From positions 312,504 through 376,503 of the forward strand of contig NZ_JXCA02000001.1 of NCBI RefSeq assembly GCF_000828085.3: a stretch of DNA of 64,000 nt, in the 5' to 3' direction. A program made the translations under genes and the position numbers. The first letter of the stretch is position 1, and every line of letters starts with the position of its first letter. The notes under the pieces are model-generated. The model ran no database searches. It saw only the letters and a list, made by a program, of their open reading frames with translations, and was not told where the DNA came from. Origin of the DNA: Scytonema tolypothrichoides VB-61278. Lineage in GTDB: Bacteria > Cyanobacteriota > Cyanobacteriia > Cyanobacteriales > Nostocaceae. Positions 27,269 to 35,671 of the stretch are shown here, piece by piece.

Positions 27269-28015
27269 TTAAGATTGACGTACCGCTATTAATCTACCCG
27301 CTGCACCTCCGGTATAAGTATTTGTCTTTGTTACTTTTGCACCAGAACTTTCTATTAATTGGATAAAATCAGGCATTTTTAACTGATTAATAATGCTTTG
27401 GGCTAAGTAGCGATATGGAGTTGTGTCAGCAATAAAAGGACGTACAATCTGGGGTACAATCTTACTCATCCAGATAGTATAAATATTTCTCCACAGCACA
27501 GGCTTTTCTGGATAAAAATGGTCGAGTATGAGTAAACGACCTCCTGGACGTAAGACTCTTAACATTTGTGCGAGTGACACTTCACGATTTGGAAAGTTAC
27601 GGAAAGTAAACGCCGTCACCACTACGTCATATGTGCAATCAGGGCGAGGAATAGCACAGACATCACCTTCAAAATAGCTACTGTCAGCGTCCATGCTACG
27701 AGCTACTGTTAACATTCCAGGAGATAGATCCATTCCCTCAATTTGTATTCCAGGATAAAAACGATTCAAACATCTGGTAGATTCTCCAGTACCACAACCA
27801 ACATCTAGTATTTTTTCACCTGGCTGCAATTCTAAATCGCGTAAAGCTTGTCGATACCATAAACTAGTGTGTCCAAGAAAAACAAGAGTTCTTAAGAAAT
27901 CATAACGAGTAGCAATATCGTCGAAGAGATTACGAATATAATTGCGTTTGTCATCTCCTTCTAATTTAGTTGCTTGCGCTGGAGTGACAGAGGAATAATT
28001 TGTGTTCTGGGTCAT
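27269..28015 (-). CDS. UbiE/MenG-type quinone C-methyltransferase
   Basis: 248 residues. UbiE/COQ5-family marks: RNLFDDIATRYDFLRTL, SAM motif ILDVGCGTGESTRCL, VVVTAFTFRNFPN and LRPGGRLLILDHFYPE. In photosynthetic cells members methylate demethylphylloquinone or plastoquinone precursors. The MenA gene directly upstream on the same strand supports phylloquinone (last two steps: prenylation and methylation). The N-terminus differs from the better-known cyanobacterial MenG (which has ...APVYDQLND...), so this may be a paralogue with another quinone substrate. Confidence 0.82.
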   Translation of the reverse strand: MTQNTNYSSVTPAQATKLEGDDKRNYIRNLFDDIATRYDFLRTLVFLGHTSLWYRQALRDLELQPGEKILDVGCGTGESTRCLNRFYPGIQIEGMDLSPGMLTVARSMDADSSYFEGDVCAIPRPDCTYDVVVTAFTFRNFPNREVSLAQMLRVLRPGGRLLILDHFYPEKPVLWRNIYTIWMSKIVPQIVRPFIADTTPYRYLAQSIINQLKMPDFIQLIESSGAKVTKTNTYTGGAAGRLIAVRQS

Positions 28016-28129
28016 TTTGACTTTCTCACTAATGTTAACTTGGTTGCTAAGTAGTTAGATAAAAATATTATGCGTCGTTGCGTTAGCGCAGCGTGCCCGG
28101 AGGGCATACGAAGCTTAAGCGCAATGACA

Positions 28130-28249
28130 TATAGCAATCCTAATTGAATCATGAAAATCTCCGCTTTCTCTTTACTCTTTTCTCTGTGTTCTCTGCGTCC
28201 TCTGCGGTTCCAAAAAGAACAATTTCACAAATCATCTAGGATTGCTATA
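28130..28249. repeat. 120-bp MITE-like element, 13-bp terminal inverted repeats
   Basis: Arms TATAGCAATCCTA at 28130-28142 and its exact complement at 28237-28249 bound 94 bases without coding potential, including CTCTGCGTCCTCTGCGG-type words. It lies between menA and the methyltransferase gene, after a GC-rich palindrome at 28078-28115. Non-autonomous transposon-like. Confidence 0.65.
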
Positions 28250-28284
28250 GTGACGTTTATTTATGTCCACTTACTTAATAGTCA

Positions 28285-29196
28285 TTAGACACTCGGGAGT
28301 AAAAATCCGATTCCTAATAAGAGTCCAAGGCTTAAGTACATGGACACAGCAATAAACTTACAGTTACTCACCTGATTAGGCTGGTCATGATAATTATTGA
28401 CATGACTAAATAATTTGAGAGCGTAAAAAAGACTTACGAAACTTAGCAAACTCAGCAGTGGAAATATTTTTAAGAAAACGAAGACACCAATTAAAAAATA
28501 TATTCCATATCCCCACCAAGACAAAACCTGCGCAGATTTTGCGGTACCCAAACGTACAACAGGTGAATACTTTCCTCCAGCTAAATCATCTTCAACTTGG
28601 TGAAAATGCGAGCAGAACAAAATTAAGCAGGTTGTTAATCCTACAATGACTGAAGCAGCTAAAGCAGTTAGAGACCAAGTTGGATTTTGATTGTAATAAG
28701 CTGCACTAACAGACAATGGACCATAGGTGATGAAGCAAATTATTTCACCTATACCTTTGTAGCCGAATCGGAAGGGAGGCCCTTGGTAACTGTAACCTAA
28801 CAAACATGCGAGTAATACTAAGATAAGAAGCGTTACATCTTTTTGCCAAAAAGCTAATAGCGATGTTGTTAATATACCTATAATTAAAAATGAATTACCA
28901 AACCACAACCAAAAATTTGATGTTTCTTTCCCCGTCAAATTAATAAGAGAGTGTAGTTTATTGACATCTACCCCTGTTTCAGCATCAAACACATCGTTAC
29001 TAACATTAACCCAAACCTGAATGCAAAGAGATGCAAATAAAAAAATCAAAAAATTTGTGGTATTGAAGTTTCTAGTCTCTGCGATCGCCACAGTTGTACC
29101 CACCCACAGAGGTATGAGAGCAACACTGTAAATAGGAAGCTTAATTGCAGCCCGCCAAAGTTTTCTTCTAGATGAATTATCTATTACTGTTGTCAT
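28285..29196 (-). CDS. menA: MenA-type 1,4-dihydroxy-2-naphthoate prenyltransferase (UbiA superfamily)
   Basis: 303 residues, eight or nine membrane helices. Attaches the phytyl/prenyl chain to dihydroxynaphthoate in phylloquinone synthesis. First Asp-rich motif is NVSNDVFDAETGVDVNK and the second is QVEDDLAGGKYSP; LLGYSYQGPPFRFGYKGIGE and LILFCSHFHQ also match cyanobacterial MenA. Start is ATG 29196 (a TTG two codons earlier is less likely). Apparent operon with the UbiE-type methyltransferase, though a MITE-like element lies between them. Whether the genome has a second menA cannot be seen here. Confidence 0.87.
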   Translation of the reverse strand: MTTVIDNSSRRKLWRAAIKLPIYSVALIPLWVGTTVAIAETRNFNTTNFLIFLFASLCIQVWVNVSNDVFDAETGVDVNKLHSLINLTGKETSNFWLWFGNSFLIIGILTTSLLAFWQKDVTLLILVLLACLLGYSYQGPPFRFGYKGIGEIICFITYGPLSVSAAYYNQNPTWSLTALAASVIVGLTTCLILFCSHFHQVEDDLAGGKYSPVVRLGTAKSAQVLSWWGYGIYFLIGVFVFLKIFPLLSLLSFVSLFYALKLFSHVNNYHDQPNQVSNCKFIAVSMYLSLGLLLGIGFLLPSV

Positions 29197-29202
29197 TTGC
29201 AA

Positions 29203-29835
29203 AAAGTTTTCTCAAAAAAACTTAACTAAGTGAACCGAAACAAACCAGGGTAAATTGTACCATTTTGGATTTGATGTTTGGCGAAAAGTTTGAGCGGTGG
29301 TTTCCTCCGTAAGCGCAAGCGCACGCGGCTTGGGCGTTAGCCGTAAGGGGTGCCAGTGTTCCCTACGCGCAGCGTCTTGTGGAGGAGACTCAAAGCTTTT
29401 CAAGACGGATTTTTCATTGTGAAAGAGTTACTGGTAATCGCTTAATGCGTTCCATCTGTCGCAAACATTTTTTGAATTGGTATTACTTCAGCCAAATCGC
29501 TTGCTAACTCACAAATGAGATGATATTTTTGGGATTTTTAAATATTTTTCAAAAAATATACCGAGAGTAGTATTTCTACAATTATTCTTAAGATAGTTGT
29601 CATTTATTTTTATAAAAAGTTACAAAACGAGACCACAATCAAAAAATTAACTTGAGTTCAAAAGATGTTTTAAAGGTTCTTTCCAGAAACCCTGTGGGCA
29701 CATACCAGGCGATGCTGTAGCTTTATCAGCGCTCAAAGGGCGGCGATAGCTAGCCCCTAAGGGGGCCGGAGCTAACGCTTGCCTCACGCGCAAAGCGCTC
29801 AGCATTCGCGTGAGGCAAATCGCACTCCTACCTAA
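29203..29835. repeat. 633-base gap with two clusters of GC-rich palindromes
   Basis: Bases 29310-29390 (AAGCGCAAGCGCACGCGGC...GTTCCCTACGCGCAGCG) and 29730-29822 (CTAGCCCCTAAGGGGGCCGG, and GCCTCACGCG...CGCGTGAGGC) are imperfect palindromes of the dispersed family. Between them is an AT-rich 300-base stretch with nothing recognisable. The second cluster ends just after the NACHT gene stop and may act as its terminator. Confidence 0.5.
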
Positions 29836-31530
29836 CTAGCAACTTGAGTTATTAAGGCAATCAATTAGCAACTGTTTGGCATTTTCATATTGCGTTTCAT
29901 CACCCGCCAAGAGGCTATCGAGTTGGTGTTTCATCAACTGCAATAGGTCGTCTGGGTTTGGCAACATCTGCACTGTTAGCAAAAAGATTTCTCGCCAGCG
30001 TTCTTCACTCATATGGCTGACAAGGTTTTGAAAAGCTTCTTGTGTATGTGATGGTGGACTAGCAACAATTTTTCTGGCTGCAAAGTATTTTTGAAAGATG
30101 ATGTGGGAAAAGGAGTAAATGCCTCTTGCTCGCTCAACCAGCAAACCATGCTGAGCTTCTATAGATTTCAAAATATCTTTGGTGTCAACTTGAAGTGTTT
30201 TTAAAAAAGTGCTAATCTCAAGAGATGTTTGGATATGATGGGCAATGCCTTGCTCAATCGCACTTAGCTTGAAGAAGGACTCGCCACGTTCAAAAGTAGT
30301 CCAAGCAATTTGACTCAGGATATCTTCTTTGTGCTGTCGGGAGAGTTGTTTGTAAACCTGATTTCGCTCAATACCGCGCTTAGCATCCCATTTTTTGAGT
30401 AGTAAATCCACTCCTTCTTGATAAAGCTGCGAACTATGAGTTGGAAAATCTTCTGCTTCCTCAAACACCAGACATAACAGAGTCAGTAGCAAGGGATGAG
30501 TTGCGAGTTCACCAAGCGACTGATTCGCGAACAGCTTTTGCACAAAGCGTTCTGCTTTTAGGGTATCTTGACTTTGAAACCACTTGGCAGCGAAGTCAAT
30601 GATTTGTTGGTGATCAAAATCAGCAACTTCTACTTCGGTGAACTCTTCAGGAATATATTCCAAAGCTGCAATCCGGCAAGTTATAAGTATAGAATTGGCG
30701 CAAAACCGTGTTGAAACGTTGCGAATCTCCTGCAACACTCGGTTAAGCTCAGTTTTCCTGACTTCATCTAATCCATCTAGTAAAAGTAGCGATCGCCCCT
30801 GAGTCAAAAGCGTCAAAACCGCCTGAGGTTCAACAACTCCACATTCCTCAAGTTGTGTTGTGATGTAGTCCAACAAGCTTGGTTGCTCACTTATCTGGGC
30901 AAAGTCCTTAAGGCTAATAAAAATTGGAACAAGATTTGACAAAAACTGACTTAAGTTACATTGAGTAGCGATCCATTTCAAAAACGTCGTTTTACCCGAA
31001 CCTGGTTTTCCCCAAATCATCAGCTTGTTGTAACGTTCTACCGCTTCAACTCCTGACACCCGTTTCTGGTAAATGTTGTTTTTGTCAGAATTCTCATGCA
31101 ATTGGGTAAGGGAAACCCACCTGCGTCCAGTGACTCGCTCTAAAATCTTGATATCGGTGTATATACTCTCCAACTTAATCGGCTGCTCTTTATCTAATAG
31201 CCGGATGAGATTACAACGCCTGTGAATGTTGTCGTGAACTTTTTCTCGTACAGTCTGCACCAAACTCTCTATTTGGGAAGCACTTAGTGCATCATCTACA
31301 TCAGGGAGTGAGCAGAAACTTGCAACATCATCCCATTGCAGCCCTAGTTTCTCGCAAATCGTGACAAAAATATAGCGATCAACTGGTTTACCTTGAAAAA
31401 ACTTGCTAACTGGCTGACGACTAATACTCAGTTCTTCTGCTAACGCCTGTTGCGTTAGTGAATTACGGATGAGGGCAGCTTGCGCTTTTTTCATACCCTC
31501 AGCAGATGTTTGAAGCGATCGTCTGCTCAT
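29836..31530 (-). CDS. HTH-NACHT NTPase (STAND family)
   Basis: 564 residues. N-terminal Xre-like helix-turn-helix (about 12-60: LTQQALAEELSISRQPVSKFFQGKPV), a linker, then a NACHT NTPase: Walker A GKPGSGKTT (174-182), Walker B LLLLDGLDE (248-256), sensor ILITCR, and the downstream winged-helix-like region FLKTLQVDTKDILKSIEAQHGLLVERARGIYSFSHIIFQKYFAARKI. A short C-terminal domain of about 60 residues follows, with no LRR, TPR or WD repeats. NACHT proteins of bacteria include antiphage sensors; the DNA-binding head instead of an obvious effector suggests regulation or a partner effector (inference). Divergent, across 201 bases, from the antitoxin-RES pair. Confidence 0.88.
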   Translation of the reverse strand: MSRRSLQTSAEGMKKAQAALIRNSLTQQALAEELSISRQPVSKFFQGKPVDRYIFVTICEKLGLQWDDVASFCSLPDVDDALSASQIESLVQTVREKVHDNIHRRCNLIRLLDKEQPIKLESIYTDIKILERVTGRRWVSLTQLHENSDKNNIYQKRVSGVEAVERYNKLMIWGKPGSGKTTFLKWIATQCNLSQFLSNLVPIFISLKDFAQISEQPSLLDYITTQLEECGVVEPQAVLTLLTQGRSLLLLDGLDEVRKTELNRVLQEIRNVSTRFCANSILITCRIAALEYIPEEFTEVEVADFDHQQIIDFAAKWFQSQDTLKAERFVQKLFANQSLGELATHPLLLTLLCLVFEEAEDFPTHSSQLYQEGVDLLLKKWDAKRGIERNQVYKQLSRQHKEDILSQIAWTTFERGESFFKLSAIEQGIAHHIQTSLEISTFLKTLQVDTKDILKSIEAQHGLLVERARGIYSFSHIIFQKYFAARKIVASPPSHTQEAFQNLVSHMSEERWREIFLLTVQMLPNPDDLLQLMKHQLDSLLAGDETQYENAKQLLIDCLNNSSC

Positions 31531-31731
31531 TATACTCCATAAGAAATACTTTTTACACGTATATTAGCCGCTTTCAGATAAGTCATGCCCAAGTCATACA
31601 ATTCTCAATCTTTACTTATACCCTAACTCACTCAGGAACATAGAATACTGGAATTGTAGTTACTTGACATCTCTTACATAATTAGAGTTTATCGCACAAC
31701 AGATGATGAGAATGTCAAACGAGGTGAAATT

Positions 31732-32349
31732 ATGACAGGAATTAGCGTGACAATAGATGCCCCTTCTGACAAAGACGTAATGCAACAAGCGCTCTTAAGC
31801 ATAGCAAGGGGGTTTCAGGATTATCTGAATTCACTACAGCCGGACGAGATTACATACTTGGCGGAACAAATGGACAGTACTCCTAGTAAGGCAAAGTACT
31901 CCAAGGCTGAAACTGAGTTTGCTGCCAAACTTGGTGCCAATAAAATTAGTGATGAAGAGCGAGGTAGATTAGAATTTGCTGCCTTGACTAGGAATTTTAA
32001 ATGGAGGCAAGAGTTACTTAAATCTTCGTTAACTGCGCCTCAAGTCGCCCAAATGCTCAATACAACCCGTCAGACGCCACACGATCGCCTGAAAAAGAAC
32101 AGCCTAATTGCAGTTCAAGACAATGGAGTTTGGAAGTTTCCCACTTGGCAATTCGATCCGCAAGGACCAGATGGCGTGATTGCTGGATTACCAGATGTGT
32201 TGAATGCCCTCAATGTTCCTGCTATGTCGAAAATTAGTTGGTTGACTCGACATAACAAAGCTTTAAACGGACTTACGCCTATAGAAGCCTTGAAAAACGG
32301 TCAAAAACAGGAGGTTATTGCTGAGGCGTGTTCTGTGGGAGTCTACTAA
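31732..32349 (+). CDS. Xre/MbcA/ParS-type antitoxin (DUF2384-like)
   Basis: 205 residues. The middle has a helix-turn-helix (LTAPQVAQMLNTTRQTPHDRLKKN), followed by the KFPTWQFDPQG beta-wing and a C-terminal domain ending with WLTRHNKALNGLTPIEALKNGQ, the toxin-binding pattern of MbcA/ParS/Xre antitoxins that pair with RES-domain toxins. A RES gene follows on the same strand after 286 bases. It would both repress its promoter and neutralise the toxin (family knowledge). The N-terminal 80 residues are less typical. A terminator-like hairpin at 32391 lies between it and the toxin, an unusual arrangement that may keep antitoxin in excess. Confidence 0.78.
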   Translation: MTGISVTIDAPSDKDVMQQALLSIARGFQDYLNSLQPDEITYLAEQMDSTPSKAKYSKAETEFAAKLGANKISDEERGRLEFAALTRNFKWRQELLKSSLTAPQVAQMLNTTRQTPHDRLKKNSLIAVQDNGVWKFPTWQFDPQGPDGVIAGLPDVLNALNVPAMSKISWLTRHNKALNGLTPIEALKNGQKQEVIAEACSVGVY

Positions 32350-32390
32350 TTATGTATTAGAGTTCATTTATCAAATGGTACTAAACTTAG

Positions 32391-32430
32391 AAACCCGGGT
32401 GTTTGGAGCGACCCGGGTTTTCAGTATTTT
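32391..32430 (+). terminator. Strong hairpin between antitoxin and RES genes
   Basis: AAACCCGGGT (32391-32400) pairs exactly with ACCCGGGTTT (32411-32420) across a ten-base loop, followed by a T-rich stretch. It is 41 bases after the antitoxin stop. The remaining 200 bases to the RES gene are AT-rich and could carry a separate promoter. Confidence 0.75.
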
Positions 32431-32635
32431 TATTTATAAAAATGATTTTTGAAGTCATTACTGAAGTTATACTAAAAATTTTTCTAGAACTTATAAAAAA
32501 CTTCCGGAATGACATAGATGGCTTGTGAATCTTCCAGTTGACAGAGTTTCTAACTTTAGATTTTGTAACGTTTCAAGGCTGATGGAACGTTAAATCTCCG
32601 AATTCTGTCAATCAACCAGAATAGGAGTGAAAAAT

Positions 32636-33409
32636 GTGGTAAAAATAACACCTCCGCCTCCTTGCTTTAGCAAGCCGAAACCAAAATTTTATACCTTAAA
32701 GAAAGGTACGGAACTTTTAAGAATATTTCGTCCTGAATATAATACTGCTGCCCTGACCTTTCGTTTTTGGGGTCCACTTCATCGCTTTGACCATCATTTG
32801 GGAGAGTGTCCCTGTGTTGGCGTTGCACAAGAGAATAATGATACTTGTGGATTGTGGACTGAGGAGGCGTCTTCTCCTACAGAGGAGACAGCCATTCCAC
32901 AAAAACATTCCGCTCTTCCTACTTGCTATAAACCATTGGAACGGAAAGCATGCGATGATCTAGAACGTGGGATATACTACGCTGCGCCTGTAGACCTACT
33001 TTCGAGCTGTTTAGTAGAAGTTTTTGGGGACGCAGGCTGTATAGAAATTACTGACCACCAGATTGCTATCATCACTACCACAAGTCGCATAAAATTATTG
33101 GATGTACGCGGTCGTGGTGCAATGCGAGCTGGTGCTAATGACGCAACTCTGGCAAAGACAGACAAACGTGGTATCAGTCAAGCTTGGTCGCGGTACTTTT
33201 ATGAGCAAAAAGAAATATACCCTGATATTCAGGGGATTATTTACCGCAATGCTCATAATGATGAAGAGGCGATCGCAATATATGAGTCTGCTAAACATCT
33301 GCTCACCTGTCTACCAGAAAACGTTTTTTCACTAAAACATGAATTGTTCCGGGGTTTAATTCTAAAAGCTGCAGAGGATAATAATCTTGAAGTAGAGCGT
33401 TATTGGTGA
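32636..33409 (+). CDS. RES-domain protein (NAD+-degrading toxin family)
   Basis: About 257 residues. RES-domain landmarks: GTELLRIFRPEYN...FRFWGPLHRFDHH with the conserved Arg, ERGIYYAAPVDLLSSCLVEVFGD with the conserved Glu, and GISQAWSRYFYEQ...IQGIIYRNAHND. Characterised RES toxins (such as MbcT) split NAD+ by phosphorolysis. The last motif reads YRNAHN where many relatives have YRSxH, so activity should be tested. Residues about 76-90 are encoded by a short palindromic repeat. The GTG at 32636 is eight bases after AGGAG and is preferred over a GTG at 32627 that overlaps the ribosome binding site. Partner antitoxin is upstream. Confidence 0.8.
   Translation: MVKITPPPPCFSKPKPKFYTLKKGTELLRIFRPEYNTAALTFRFWGPLHRFDHHLGECPCVGVAQENNDTCGLWTEEASSPTEETAIPQKHSALPTCYKPLERKACDDLERGIYYAAPVDLLSSCLVEVFGDAGCIEITDHQIAIITTTSRIKLLDVRGRGAMRAGANDATLAKTDKRGISQAWSRYFYEQKEIYPDIQGIIYRNAHNDEEAIAIYESAKHLLTCLPENVFSLKHELFRGLILKAAEDNNLEVERYW
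32863..32893 (+). repeat. Short palindromic repeat inside the RES gene
   Basis: GGAGGCGTCTTCTCC and AGAGGAGACAGCC form an imperfect hairpin within the coding sequence, in frame. GGCGTCT/AGACGCC-type words of this kind are dispersed in filamentous cyanobacteria. It encodes Glu-Ala-Ser-Ser-Pro-Thr-Glu-Glu-Thr between the first and second conserved RES blocks. Confidence 0.5.
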
Positions 33410-33450
33410 TTCTCACGCTCCCTTGAAAGTCAAAACAAAGAAGCAAGAGT

Positions 33451-34377
33451 ATGGATAGTAAATCCGATAATTCTGAGTCTGGTAAAAGTGTAATTGCTAG
33501 GGAAGCAGTAGATTGGCTACTGCAACGCATCTTCCAACTTCCTAAAAAATGGTTAATTATTAGTATTATTCTTATTCTTATAAGTACTTGTGAAATAGGC
33601 TGGAGCAAAAAAGAATTATTTTCATTTAAATTTAGAGTTACAAATACAACAGCTATTTTTTTGTCGCTGATTTGGTTACCATCTATATTAAAAGTTTTTG
33701 CTTTAAGTGGGGGAGCACTCAAGACACCCTTGGGAGAAATTGGTGGCTCAGGTATGAAGACAATGCTAGAGTCATTAACTGGTGATTCACTCGGATTTCT
33801 CATCGAGCAAACTAAGCGAGCAGAAGAAGTTGCTCCACCGAAACAGCAAGAAGAAATGCGTCAAATTCGTCGAGAATGGCAGAAAGTTTACGCCTCAACA
33901 GTTCCCGTGTCAGACGCCAGACAGGAAATGGAGGGTTTAGCTGAACGCTACAAGCAACTGAGAATAACAATGTCTTCCGGACCACAGCGAACATTTGAAA
34001 TGGAGTCTGTAACTGGAAGGATGCGTGCTTTAGCTCCAGAGGTCAAATATAGTGTACAGGAAGTTAAAGATCTTTTGCAATCACCGGATCAAGGGAAACG
34101 CTTACTAGGACTTTGTGTTGTCGAGTGGTCTGGTGATGCAATCTATTTTGATTTGGTTTTACACTTGATTAGTCATTCAGAAACAGCGTTTGAGCAAACG
34201 AGTGCATTGCGATCTGTGGAAAAGATGGTGTCTAAACTGGATGCTCACCAGAAGAAAAATTTGCAAGCAGCAATTATTGAACAGCGTAACTTTAATGAAA
34301 AGGAACAGCGTTGGATTAAGCCTGATTCTAATCGTTGGATATTGAGCGATCGCATCTTATCAGCACTCAAAGAATAA
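33451..34377 (+). CDS. Two-helix membrane protein of unknown function
   Basis: 308 residues, not recognised. Two membrane helices (about 34-50 and 67-86) sit near the N-terminus. A helical cytoplasmic part with coiled-coil character follows (residues 120-175, KQQEEMRQIRREWQKVY, MEGLAERYKQLRI), then a HEAT-like helical end (RLLGLCVVEWSGDAIYFDLVLHLI, ETAFEQTSALRSVEKMV, and a final NRWILSDRILSAL). It starts 41 bases after the RES gene on the same strand and is probably co-transcribed with it. Position suggests a membrane partner of the RES/NACHT cluster (inference). No catalytic motif is visible. Confidence 0.75.
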   Translation: MDSKSDNSESGKSVIAREAVDWLLQRIFQLPKKWLIISIILILISTCEIGWSKKELFSFKFRVTNTTAIFLSLIWLPSILKVFALSGGALKTPLGEIGGSGMKTMLESLTGDSLGFLIEQTKRAEEVAPPKQQEEMRQIRREWQKVYASTVPVSDARQEMEGLAERYKQLRITMSSGPQRTFEMESVTGRMRALAPEVKYSVQEVKDLLQSPDQGKRLLGLCVVEWSGDAIYFDLVLHLISHSETAFEQTSALRSVEKMVSKLDAHQKKNLQAAIIEQRNFNEKEQRWIKPDSNRWILSDRILSALKE

Positions 34378-35039
34378 ATGTGTATACGCCAGATGGGGAA
34401 GCGGTGGAGTTGCAGGAAATGATGCGGCGATATCCGCTTGAATAGTAAAAGTTCCGTGCTGCCTATCCCAAATCTTGAAAAATAGACAAGATTGCAAAAG
34501 TGAGATTTTACGAGGTTCTGTTAAGAGTTCGGGTGTTAAGAGTTCCCGACTTTTGCAAGAAGTTTAATGTTCGAGTAAAGCTATGGCTGCAAGGTCAAAA
34601 GTGCGACCACATGGAATTACGACTGGCGCGTCTACCTTCGCTGCCACCTTGGCTAATGTTGTTGCCAGAGTGGTTGTTAATACGAATTATGAAGATGCGC
34701 CCAACTGAACGTATCTCCTGCACCAGACGCTACGCGTCCTTTGTAGCGTGCGCCTTAGGGCGCATACCACAAAGGACACAAAAAAAAAGAAAGAAAGAAG
34801 AAGTCAATAAGATTTGGCGCAGCCTCACAAAGAAATGGTATGGGCAAACAAATCTTAAGCTACGGTGATTGGGCAGTCAAAAATCGCCAGGGCAAACCAG
34901 GTGCTTGGGTAGATGATAACTTTGTTGGCGATCGCCGTGCCACTATGAAATAGAATGAGGTTTTTAGGGATTTTAAATGGTTGCCCTATTTACGCTGCGT
35001 TGTACTAGATACAGATTGATGGGCTTGGCAGACTCCGCA
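34378..35039 (+). pseudogene. 662 bases of gene debris and a hairpin repeat
   Basis: Short coding-like pieces without a whole gene: 34380-34445 encodes VYTPDGEAVELQEMMRRYPL then stop; 34583-34708 is a complete 41-codon frame (MAARSKVRPHGITTG...); 34840-34953 encodes a 37-residue piece (ILSYGDWAVKNRQGKPGAWV...). Between the last two lies a long imperfect hairpin at 34737-34775 (TCCTTTGTAGCGTGCGCC and its near complement). The source genes were not identified. This looks like decayed accessory DNA at the edge of the conflict-gene cluster. Confidence 0.45.
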
Positions 35040-35525
35040 CTAAATACTCAAACTCGCTCTAATCTCCTGCACAACCACCTCTGGTGGCTCGGAAACATCC
35101 ACTGTAACCGCACCAGATGGCTCCTCAAGAGTATCAAACTGACTTTTCAGAAGTTTTTCACCCATAAAGTGACCATGACGCTGTTGTAGTCGCTTTTGAA
35201 TCAACTCAAATGGTCCTTTAAGGTAAACCACGATTACGCGTTCCTCATCCAAAACCAAAACCTGGCGATAACTGGCTTTGAGTGCAGAACACGCCAGCAC
35301 CATATTTTTATTCTCCTGCAACCACTGTTGTATCGCCTGTTGCAACGCCAGTAGCCAAGGCATTCTATCTAAATCATTTAAGGGAATGCCATGCCGCATC
35401 TTCTCAATATTTTCTGGCGAGTGAAAAGCATCAGCATCGCTAAATTGCCAGTGTAAAGAGTCTGCCAACAGTTTCCCAATGCTGGACTTACCAGAACCAG
35501 AGACACCCATTACGAGAATTATCAT
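35040..35525 (-). CDS. gntK: Gluconokinase
   Basis: 161 residues; phosphorylates D-gluconate to 6-phosphogluconate with ATP, feeding the oxidative pentose phosphate pathway. P-loop VMGVSGSGKSSIG, then SDADAFHSPENIEKMRHGIPLNDLDRMPWL, ACSALKASYRQVL and YLKGPFELIQKRLQQRHGHFM, all standard for GntK. ATG 35525 (MIILVMGV) is the natural start; the frame upstream to 35597 is not conserved-looking and runs into the palindrome at 35578. Confidence 0.95.
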   Translation of the reverse strand: MIILVMGVSGSGKSSIGKLLADSLHWQFSDADAFHSPENIEKMRHGIPLNDLDRMPWLLALQQAIQQWLQENKNMVLACSALKASYRQVLVLDEERVIVVYLKGPFELIQKRLQQRHGHFMGEKLLKSQFDTLEEPSGAVTVDVSEPPEVVVQEIRASLSI

Positions 35526-35577
35526 CTCAGTGCAATTAATTAACCTAATTGGGAGATAGGGGGAGAGATTTGACACG

Positions 35578-35607
35578 TGTAGAGACGTTGCATACAACGT
35601 CTCTACA
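35578..35607. repeat. Perfect hairpin TGTAGAGACGTTG / CAACGTCTCTACA
   Basis: Two 13-base arms (35578-35590, 35595-35607) with a four-base loop CATA. It shares the GTAGAGACG word with the arms of the element at 14291-14435 and lies between leuC and gntK, 53 bases before the gntK start. It may terminate leuC transcription. Confidence 0.75.
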
Positions 35608-35671
35608 GAGGTTATCGTTCTTGCAAATTATCTTATCAGCAACCGTATTGTCCTACTGTCCCCTTGTCCTC

